Positions 34,507 to 40,975 of a stretch of 64,000 nt of DNA are shown here, piece after piece (within the stretch, counting starts at the first letter, position 1; the number at the start of each line of letters is the position of its first letter). Source of the stretch: Chloroflexota bacterium (GTDB lineage Bacteria > Chloroflexota > Anaerolineae > UBA4142 > SHND01); the NCBI GenBank assembly GCA_004295045.1, contig SHND01000014.1:1-64000 (forward strand), written 5' to 3'. The notes beneath the pieces are model-generated. The model saw only the letters and a list, made by a program, of their open reading frames with translations, did no database searches and had not been told where the DNA came from. A program made the position numbers and the translations under genes.

Positions 34507-35646
34507 ATGAATCCTTTATCGGTCTTTACTTATTACTATCGCAACATCATCAAGCTCGCGCCTGTCTTCCTCGTCATCGCGCTGGCAGTTTTTGGCATTT
34601 CGTTGACCGGCGTGCTTACCGGTTCCATCAGCGCATCGGCAATGTCCAAAGTCGAAGTGTATCGCGGCGCGGCGATGATCTCGCCGAACGCGGCGGAAGG
34701 ATACAAAGGCGTGGATGCGAACATCAAGGGCGACCTCGCGCAGAATCCCAATATCGAGGCGACCTTTCCGACGATTCGCTTTTCGACCTACATGCCGACG
34801 CTCGCGGGTCAAACCAACGCGCATATTTACGCGGTGAACAGTGAAGTCATTCCCGTTTTGATGAACGCGTTTGATTTGAAATTAGTGCAAGGACAACTCC
34901 CGCGCGTGGGAACCAATCAAGTCGCGCTGCATAAAAGTTTGATGGGGGCGCGCGGCTTTCACATTGGCACGGTGATTGACCCGGCGGAGGACGAACAAGA
35001 ATTCATTCCCGACAAATTGGAAGTCGTCGGCGTGGTGGATGGACCGACGCAGCTCTCGCTCGCCTCGCTGGAATATGTTTCCCAAAGCAGCGCCTTTCGC
35101 AATTTCGCGCGTTCGGTGTTGGCAATTCCGCGCGCGGGCGCGCAAAGCGCGGCGGAAAAAGCGATTAGCAAACTCGACCCGAAACAGGTTCAGCCATACA
35201 CGTATGCTGACCAACTGGCGCAATTCGCGCAAGATTTCGCTTCGATGGACGCGATTGTGTGGGCGATCAACAGTATCGTCGTGTTGGTGCTGTCGCTTTT
35301 GGCGGGACTGCTCAATCTGATTTATTTTTTGGACCGTTCCAATGAATTCGGACTCTTGCTCGGCATTGGCTATTCGCGCAGTTTTGTCATTCGCCGCGCG
35401 CTGTTGGAAGCATTGCTGCTTACGTTATTCGCATGGGTCTTTGGAATACTATTTTCGCAGGTGATCTATGGCTTGCTCAACGCGGTGGTCTTTGAGCCGC
35501 GCGGCGTTTCGCTCACAGTTTTGAATTGGCGCGCGTTACAATTTACCTTACCGATTCCAGTTATGGTCGGCTTGTTCTCGGCGGGAACGGTCTTGTGGCA
35601 ACTGCGGAGTTTGGACCCGATGCAGATGATTGAAAGACGAGATTAA
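34507..35646 (+). CDS. FtsX-type ABC permease 4
   Basis: 379 residues from the ATG at 34507. Same subtype as permease 3 (NPLSVFTYYYRNIIKLAPVFLVIALAVFGISL; EFGLLLGIGYSRSFVIRRALLEALLL; SLDPMQMIERRD). A large outer domain (about 40-245) lies between TM1 and TM2. Its stop is right before the ATPase gene, so the two are coupled. With permease 3 it makes the second heterodimer of the exporter. Confidence 0.88.
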   Translation: MNPLSVFTYYYRNIIKLAPVFLVIALAVFGISLTGVLTGSISASAMSKVEVYRGAAMISPNAAEGYKGVDANIKGDLAQNPNIEATFPTIRFSTYMPTLAGQTNAHIYAVNSEVIPVLMNAFDLKLVQGQLPRVGTNQVALHKSLMGARGFHIGTVIDPAEDEQEFIPDKLEVVGVVDGPTQLSLASLEYVSQSSAFRNFARSVLAIPRAGAQSAAEKAISKLDPKQVQPYTYADQLAQFAQDFASMDAIVWAINSIVVLVLSLLAGLLNLIYFLDRSNEFGLLLGIGYSRSFVIRRALLEALLLTLFAWVFGILFSQVIYGLLNAVVFEPRGVSLTVLNWRALQFTLPIPVMVGLFSAGTVLWQLRSLDPMQMIERRD

Positions 35647-35647
35647 G

Positions 35648-36418
35648 ATGTTACAAACAAACGATGTAAGTTTGATCTATCGCAATGGCGAAGGCGTGAC
35701 CTACGCGGTGAAAAAAGCGAACGTCACCGTCAACAAGGGCGAATTTCTGGGACTGGTTGGACCATCCGGTTCGGGCAAATCGTCGCTGTTGTATTTGATG
35801 AGCGGCTTGAAAGACGCGAACGAAGGCGACGTAACCTTTGAGGGGAATTCGTATCAAGCCATGCAAAACGGCAAGTTGATTGATTTGCGACGGAAACGCT
35901 ACGGCTTTATTTTTCAACAACACTTTCTCATCAACTACTTGAGCGTGTTTGAAAATATCATGGTCGGCGCGCTCGAACAAGCCGCGCCCGCGCGCAAACG
36001 CGCGAACGAATTGATCGCCGAACTCGGCTTGGAAAAACAATCCAATCGCCTGCCCTGGCAGTTGTCCATCGGGCAGCGTCAACGCGTCGCCATCGCGCGC
36101 GCGCTCATCAACGAACCCGCGATTGTTTTCGCAGACGAACCAACCGCCGCGCTCGACCAGACGACAGGGCATCAAGTGGTAGATTTACTCGCGCAATATC
36201 GCGGACATGGCAGCATCGTATTCGTCACGCACGACCCCGAAATGTTGTCCAAAGCGGATCGCGTGATTCGTATGCGCGACGGCGAAATTGTTTCCGAAGA
36301 GAAACAGAATGGTGCGCATTCGCGCGAGGGTGAAATTGTTTCGGAAGAAAAACGGAATGGTTCACATGCGCGCGAGGGCGTAATGATTAGCAATGAAAAA
36401 CGAAATGGGAATAGGTAG
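35648..36418 (+). CDS. ABC exporter ATPase 1 (LolD/MacB type) with repeat tail
   Basis: 256 residues from the ATG at 35648. Walker A GPSGSGKSS (about 38-46), Q-loop FIFQQHFL, Walker B IVFADEPTAALD and H-loop VTHD are standard for LolD/MacB ATPases; the signature is LSIGQ instead of LSGGQ. Residues after about 212 form a tail of a 16-residue repeat (EIVSEEKQNGAHSREG, EIVSEEKRNGSHAREG, then a third decayed copy ending in NEKRNGNR) encoded by a 48-bp tandem repeat at 36284-36415. The tail is hydrophilic and unlikely to bind nucleotide. The gene follows permease 4 directly. Confidence 0.9.
   Translation: MLQTNDVSLIYRNGEGVTYAVKKANVTVNKGEFLGLVGPSGSGKSSLLYLMSGLKDANEGDVTFEGNSYQAMQNGKLIDLRRKRYGFIFQQHFLINYLSVFENIMVGALEQAAPARKRANELIAELGLEKQSNRLPWQLSIGQRQRVAIARALINEPAIVFADEPTAALDQTTGHQVVDLLAQYRGHGSIVFVTHDPEMLSKADRVIRMRDGEIVSEEKQNGAHSREGEIVSEEKRNGSHAREGVMISNEKRNGNR
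36284..36415. repeat. 48-bp tandem repeat in the ATPase gene end
   Basis: Copies at 36284-36331, 36332-36379 and a decayed 36380-36415. Copies 1 and 2 differ by few bases. It is in frame and extends the protein's C-terminus. Confidence 0.85.
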
Positions 36419-36487
36419 CAAGTATCAAGTAGCATAGAATCAATGATTTCATAATCCTTGCTACTTGCCACCTACTACTTGCTACCT
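36419..36487. repeat. AAGTAGCAAGTATC word repeat and inverted copy
   Basis: TAGCAAGTATCAAGTAGCATAG (36415-36436) and the inverted TTGCTACTTGCCACCTACTACTTGCTACC (36458-36486) flank a short loop. Same words at 50836-50905. Confidence 0.8.
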
Positions 36488-36504
36488 AAATACGGAGGAC
36501 ATCC

Positions 36505-37830
36505 ATGAAACTCAAGTTTGTACTTTTGTTTTTAATTCTCGCAAGTATCAGCGCGCTCGTGATGGCGTGCGGCTCTGCCACCCCAACGCCCACCGCCACA
36601 CCCGTCGCAGTGACGGAAGCGTTGATCACGGCAAAGGGCGAAATCGTACCGGAAAATTTCGCGCGGCTCGCCTTTAACGTCGGCGGCACCGTCGCGCAAA
36701 TTCCGGTCAAAGAAGGGCAAGAAGTAAAAAAAGGCAACACGCTCGCGCTGCTCGACACGACCGATTTGCAGTTGCAGGTCAAGACGGCGCAAGACGCGCT
36801 CGACCTCGCCCAAGCAACTTTGGCGCAAGTGAAAACGCCCGCGTCGCCCGAAGAAATTGCCGCCGCGCAAGCCGCGTATGATTCGGCGGTGGCAGGATTG
36901 GAACGCGCGCAAAAGCCCGCGACTCAAGAAGATTTAGCCGCCGCGCAAGCTGCCGTCACAAGCGCGCAGAGCGCATACAACAGCGCGGTGACAGCGTACA
37001 ATCGCGCCAAGAATGGTCCGACCAAAGAAGAGCTGGAGATTTTGCAATCGCAGTTGGCAAAAGCGCAAGCCGCGCTGAGTGTTGCGCAAGCTGCGTATGA
37101 CCGCATCGGCGGCGCGACGAATCCATTCAGCGCGCAAACGCCGCAGGCATTGCAGCTCCAGCAAGCGACGCAAGACTATCAAATCGCGTTGGCGAATTAC
37201 AACAAAGCGGTGAATCCCGACGCGACAACGGTGGCACAGGCGCAAGCCGCCGTTTCCCAAGCGCAAGCCGGTTTGGCGCAGGCAAAAGCGAGTTTGGAAA
37301 AATTGCAGGACGGCGCGACGCCCGAAGATATTGCGCAGGCGCAAGCGCAAGTGGATTCGGCAAAGGCGCAGCTCGATTTGAAAAAGAAGGGCGCGCGCCC
37401 CGAAGACATTGCCGTCGCAGACAAGCGCGTGGCGCAAGCGCAAACCGCGCTCGACCAAGCCAAAGCGCAGTTGGCAAAAGCGACGTTAGTTGCCACGATG
37501 GACGGCACGATTACGGACATTGCCATCCGTGAAGGCGAACTCGCGCAGCCGGGACAGCCGATCATCACCATCGCCGATTTGTCGAATCTCGAAATTCAGA
37601 CCACCGACCTCGACGAATTTGGCGCGGCTAAAGTGCAGTTGAATCAACCCGCGAAAATTCGCGTCAACGCGTTCACCGACAAAACGCTTACCGGCAAAGT
37701 GAGCGAGATTGCAGACCAATCCGTTTTACTTGCCTCTGGCGATGTCTCGTATCCGGTCACGATTCTGCTCGATTCCCAAGACCCTGATTTGCGTTGGGGG
37801 ATGACGGTGAAGGTGGAGTTTGCGCAATGA
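36505..37830 (+). CDS. Membrane fusion lipoprotein of the ABC exporter (HlyD family)
   Basis: 441 residues, with a GGAGGA ribosome site. A lipoprotein signal (MKLKFVLLFLILASISALVMAC, Cys22) anchors it outside the membrane. A lipoyl-like half (NVGGTVAQIPVKEGQEVKKGNTLALLDT) leads to a very long coiled-coil hairpin (about 85-325; Ala/Gln-rich with repeated AQAAYDSA, AQAAV, PEDIAQAQAQ units), then the second lipoyl half (ATMDGTITDIAIREGELAQPGQPIITIAD) and a beta-barrel (to 441). It would link the MacB/FtsX permeases to the cell wall layer. The repetitive coiled coil is longer than in typical MacA, and its heptads look internally duplicated. Confidence 0.92.
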   Translation: MKLKFVLLFLILASISALVMACGSATPTPTATPVAVTEALITAKGEIVPENFARLAFNVGGTVAQIPVKEGQEVKKGNTLALLDTTDLQLQVKTAQDALDLAQATLAQVKTPASPEEIAAAQAAYDSAVAGLERAQKPATQEDLAAAQAAVTSAQSAYNSAVTAYNRAKNGPTKEELEILQSQLAKAQAALSVAQAAYDRIGGATNPFSAQTPQALQLQQATQDYQIALANYNKAVNPDATTVAQAQAAVSQAQAGLAQAKASLEKLQDGATPEDIAQAQAQVDSAKAQLDLKKKGARPEDIAVADKRVAQAQTALDQAKAQLAKATLVATMDGTITDIAIREGELAQPGQPIITIADLSNLEIQTTDLDEFGAAKVQLNQPAKIRVNAFTDKTLTGKVSEIADQSVLLASGDVSYPVTILLDSQDPDLRWGMTVKVEFAQ

Positions 37831-37905
37831 CAAGGGAAACAGGAATACAGGTCACTTGCTACTTGTTCCTTGTATTCCTGTTTCCTTGTTCCCCTGCTAC
37901 CTAAC
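37831..37905. repeat. GGGAAACAGGAATACAGG word repeat and inverted copy
   Basis: CAAGGGAAACAGGAATACAGGTCACTTG (37831-37858) and the inverted CTTGTTCCTTGTATTCCTGTTTCCTTGTTCCCC (37862-37894) between the fusion-protein and second ATPase genes. The TTTCCCTG words are those found inside uvrA. Confidence 0.85.
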
Positions 37906-38595
37906 ATGCCTATTGTCGAAACACGCGACCTTGTCAAAACGTACAAGATGGGCGATGAGATTGTGCACGCGTTGGATGGCTTGAACATGCAAGTCGAGCG
38001 CGGCGAATTCATGGCGATCATGGGGCGTTCGGGCAGCGGCAAATCAACGTTGTTGAACATGCTCGGCTGTTTGGATCGTCCCACCAGCGGCACCGTCCTC
38101 ATTGATGGAATTGATGTGGGCAAGGCAAAAAAATCCGAACTGCCGAAAATCCGTCGCGAGAAAATCGGCTTTGTCTTTCAGCATTTCAATCTTTTGCCTA
38201 CGCTCACCGCGCTAGAGAACGTGATGCTGCCTTTGAAATACGCTGGCATCAACGGCGGACAACGCAAAACGCGCGCGATGGAAGCGTTGAAACAAGTTGG
38301 ACTCGACCACCGCGCGAATCATCGTCCGGCGGAAATGTCGGGCGGCGAACAGCAGCGCGCCTCTGTCGCCCGCGCCATCGTCAGCAAACCCGCGATCGTG
38401 TTGGGCGACGAGCTCACGGGCGAACTCGACAGCAAAACGTCGCGCGCCGTCATCGAACTTTTGAAAGAATTCAACCGCGAGACAAAACAAACTTTTGTCC
38501 TCGTCACCCACGACCCCGCCGTCGCCGAACAAACCGACCGCGTTGTGCATTTGATGGACGGCAAAGTCGAGTACGAGGAGAAACATACGCGCTGA
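37906..38595 (+). CDS. ABC exporter ATPase 2 (MacB/LolD type)
   Basis: 229 residues from the ATG at 37906. Walker A GRSGSGKST (about 37-45), Q-loop FVFQHFNLLP, signature MSGGEQQR, Walker B VLGDELTGELD and H-loop VTHD. The Walker B neighbour reads DELTG where DEPTG is usual, and ELD replaces NLD; the catalytic Glu is kept, so activity is expected. Without the C-terminal repeat tail of ATPase 1 it would serve one of the two permease pairs. It is last in the operon (30983-38595). Confidence 0.92.
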   Translation: MPIVETRDLVKTYKMGDEIVHALDGLNMQVERGEFMAIMGRSGSGKSTLLNMLGCLDRPTSGTVLIDGIDVGKAKKSELPKIRREKIGFVFQHFNLLPTLTALENVMLPLKYAGINGGQRKTRAMEALKQVGLDHRANHRPAEMSGGEQQRASVARAIVSKPAIVLGDELTGELDSKTSRAVIELLKEFNRETKQTFVLVTHDPAVAEQTDRVVHLMDGKVEYEEKHTR

Positions 38596-38615
38596 GCGAC
38601 AAATAACGCGCGCAA

Positions 38616-38644
38616 TTGAAATGGATGCGCGCCAAAGGTATAAT
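38616..38644 (+). promoter_or_regulatory. Promoter of the MNT nucleotidyltransferase gene
   Basis: TTGAAA (38616-38621), 17-nt spacer, TATAAT (38639-38644). The predicted start site falls on or just before the ATG at 38652, giving a leaderless mRNA. Confidence 0.7.
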
Positions 38645-38651
38645 AGCGCCA

Positions 38652-38984
38652 ATGATTCCTGAAATAGAGCAAAACCGCGCGGCAGTTGCAGAACTCTGTC
38701 GCCATTATCGTGTGCGGCGACTGCAATTATTTGGCTCGGCTGCTGCGGGCGGGTTTGTGTCTGCGACTAGCGATTTGGATTTTGTCGCCGAATTTGCCCA
38801 TACCCACGCGCCCGATTATGCTGACCGCTATTATGACTTTGCGGAAGCGTTAGAGCAATTGTTTCAGCGTCCGGTAGATGTGGTCACGCCGCGCGCGCTT
38901 CGCAATCCCTATTTCCGCGCCGAAGTGAAACGTACGGCAAAGATCATTTATGCACAAGCGAACGAAAAAAAGATTGCATGTTGA
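38652..38984 (+). CDS. MNT-domain minimal nucleotidyltransferase
   Basis: 110 residues. The nucleotidyltransferase signature is present: LFGSAAAGGFVSATSDLDFVAEF with GS at 28-29 and the metal Asp pair D41/D43, plus a later DVVTP. MNT proteins usually act as antitoxins that add AMP to a HEPN toxin encoded next to them. No HEPN gene is seen on either side (next gene is convergent), so it is an orphan here or acts alone. The short length is normal for the family. Confidence 0.8.
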   Translation: MIPEIEQNRAAVAELCRHYRVRRLQLFGSAAAGGFVSATSDLDFVAEFAHTHAPDYADRYYDFAEALEQLFQRPVDVVTPRALRNPYFRAEVKRTAKIIYAQANEKKIAC

Positions 38985-39023
38985 CACCGCGGGGACGAAC
39001 GAGCAAGATGAATAGAAAAAGTG

Positions 39024-39054
39024 GACAGGGCAGAGAAAAACTCTCTGCCCTGTC
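39024..39054. terminator. Bidirectional terminator between MNT and TPR genes
   Basis: Perfect 12-bp stem GACAGGGCAGAG/CTCTGCCCTGTC with a 7-nt loop AAAAACT. TTTATTT follows on the plus strand and CACTTTTTC on the minus strand, so it should stop transcripts from both convergent genes. Confidence 0.9.
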
Positions 39055-39055
39055 T

Positions 39056-40942
39056 TTATTTCACAATTTCCTTGAACCTTGGCTCCTCCCGAATCCACTC
39101 TAAATCGGGATCGCGGGCTGCCCATTCTTTATCAAAATCTTTTTGTTCGCTCGCGCGTCGCAAGAAATCGAGCGCGGCGTCGTTGTTGCCCGCCACCGCC
39201 TCGATGCAGGCGCGCGCATACCATTCCGTTTCTTGCGCTTGCGTCCGCGCGCGTGAGACATAATCTCCTGTCTCTTGGGGCTTGCCGAGTTTTCGGCACA
39301 GATTCGCCGCCGCAATGAGCGCATCCACCTCGTTCGGCGAAACGGTCAACCACTGTTCCGTCAGCGTCAGCGCTTCTTGTTCGCGCGCCGTCTGCCGCAG
39401 CAGCATCACCAAGCCAACGTAGCGGCGCGGATTTTGCGAATCCAGTTCCAGCGCGCGGCGGTAAAAGGGTTCGGCACCATCAAAGTAATGGTTCATGCGA
39501 AGGTGATAAGCAACCCCACCCAATATATCTGCCAACTCAGGATCTGTTGAAGCAATCGCTCGTAATATTTTCTCGACCTCTGCGCGGTTCTCTAGTTTAT
39601 TGTATTTTAGCATAACCAATTTATAGTACGGCTGTTCGAGGTTCGGATTCAGTTCAATCGCTTTGAGATACGCGTCTTCTGCATCGCCATATCTTTTCAT
39701 ATTTTCAAACAAATTGCCCAGATTGTTGTAGGCAATGGCAACCTGCGGATTGAGTGCAATCGCCGTGCGATACGCCTGCTCCGCCTCGACATAGCGGTTC
39801 GAGCTAGCAAGCAGATTGCCAAGGTTAACGTAAGTATTTCCATATTCAGGAAACAGGGAGATTGCCGCGCGGTAGAATTCCTCGGACTCAACAAATCGAT
39901 GTTGCTGTTCATACTGAATCCCAAGACTTGTATAAACATTGGCAAGTCCAAGGTTGTCGCGTTCTTGTTTGTAAAGTTCAATCGCTTGCGCGTAATGTGT
40001 CCGCGCTTCACCGCTCGCGCCGAGCTGATGTTCCAAATCGCCCAAACTTTTTAGCGCATTGGCGAGCCCGAGATTGGCACGTTCTTGGCGATAGAGTGCA
40101 ATGGCTTGCTCGTAGTGCGTGCGGGCGTCATCAATCGCACCGAGTTGACGTTCCAAATCGCCCAAACTCTTTAGCGCATTGGCGAGTCCAAGCTTTTCAC
40201 GTTCTTGTGTGTACAGTTCAATCGCTTGCACGTAATGCGCCCGCGCTTCATCAATCTCGCCGAGTTGACGTTCCAAATCACCCAAACTTTTTAGCACGTT
40301 GGCGAATCCGAGGTTTGCCCGTTCTTGTTTGTACAGTTTCATCGCTTGCGCGTAGTGCGCCCGTGCCTCGCGGATCTCACCAATTCGCATTTCTAAATCG
40401 CCAAAACTTGTAAGCGCATTCGCCAAGCCGAGGTTATCGCGCTCTTGTGTAAAGAGTGCAATCGCTTGCTGGTAATGCGTGCGCGCTGCGCCAATTTCCC
40501 CAAGCCGGTTCTCCAAATCGCCTACACTTTTCAGCGCATTGGCGAGCCCGAGATTATCCCGTTCCTGTGTAAAGAGTTCAATCGCTTGCTGGTAATGCGT
40601 GCGCGCCGCATCAATTTCCCCAAGCCGGTTCTCCAAATCGCCTACACTTTTCAGCGCATTGGCGAGCCCGAGATTCGCACGCTCTTGGCGATAGAGTTCA
40701 ATCGCTTGCTGGTAATGCGTGCGCGCTGCATCAATTTCCCCAAGCCGGTTCTCCAAATCACCTAAACTTTTCAGCGCATTGGCGAGCCCGAGATTGTCTC
40801 GTTCCTGTGTAAAGAGTGCAATCGCTTGCTCGTAATGGGTGCGCGCCCTGTCAATCGTTCCCAAACGCTCTGATAGCACGCCATAACTTACTAAGGTGTT
40901 AGCTAGTCCAATTTTGGCTTGGTTGGTGTGAAAAGAGTTCAT
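39056..40942 (-). CDS. TPR protein, companion of the SIR2-STAND gene
   Basis: 628 residues from the ATG at 40942 with GGAG upstream. Residues about 29-348 are eight TPR-like repeats of 40 residues (pattern ARTHYQQAIELFTQERDNLG, then LANALKSLGDLENRLGEID), near-identical at the DNA level. From about 349 the repeats become normal 34-residue TPRs (YVEAEQAYRTAIALNPQ), ending with a helical cap (FLRRASEQKDFDKEWAARDP). It binds no nucleotide and is probably a protein-recognition part. The gene starts 33 nt after the SIR2-STAND stop. The STAND protein ends in the same kind of repeat (RARYDQAILLFS), so the two genes look like one long TPR array divided into two proteins. Confidence 0.9.
   Translation of the reverse strand: MNSFHTNQAKIGLANTLVSYGVLSERLGTIDRARTHYEQAIALFTQERDNLGLANALKSLGDLENRLGEIDAARTHYQQAIELYRQERANLGLANALKSVGDLENRLGEIDAARTHYQQAIELFTQERDNLGLANALKSVGDLENRLGEIGAARTHYQQAIALFTQERDNLGLANALTSFGDLEMRIGEIREARAHYAQAMKLYKQERANLGFANVLKSLGDLERQLGEIDEARAHYVQAIELYTQEREKLGLANALKSLGDLERQLGAIDDARTHYEQAIALYRQERANLGLANALKSLGDLEHQLGASGEARTHYAQAIELYKQERDNLGLANVYTSLGIQYEQQHRFVESEEFYRAAISLFPEYGNTYVNLGNLLASSNRYVEAEQAYRTAIALNPQVAIAYNNLGNLFENMKRYGDAEDAYLKAIELNPNLEQPYYKLVMLKYNKLENRAEVEKILRAIASTDPELADILGGVAYHLRMNHYFDGAEPFYRRALELDSQNPRRYVGLVMLLRQTAREQEALTLTEQWLTVSPNEVDALIAAANLCRKLGKPQETGDYVSRARTQAQETEWYARACIEAVAGNNDAALDFLRRASEQKDFDKEWAARDPDLEWIREEPRFKEIVK
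39899..40858. repeat. Eight tandem 120-bp repeats within the TPR gene
   Basis: Units of 120 bp (40 residues) with GAGCCCGAGATT and CAATCGCTTG words in each. Neighbouring units often differ in only a few bases, pointing to recent duplication or conversion. The number of units is likely to vary between strains. Confidence 0.85.
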
Positions 40943-40975
40943 GATTTTCTCCAATTGTGATCTCTCAATTTATCG

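Noticed and set aside
39899..40858. Regular 120-bp repeats as possible CRISPR or satellite
   Set aside because: The repeats are in frame, coding for TPR units, with no unique spacers.
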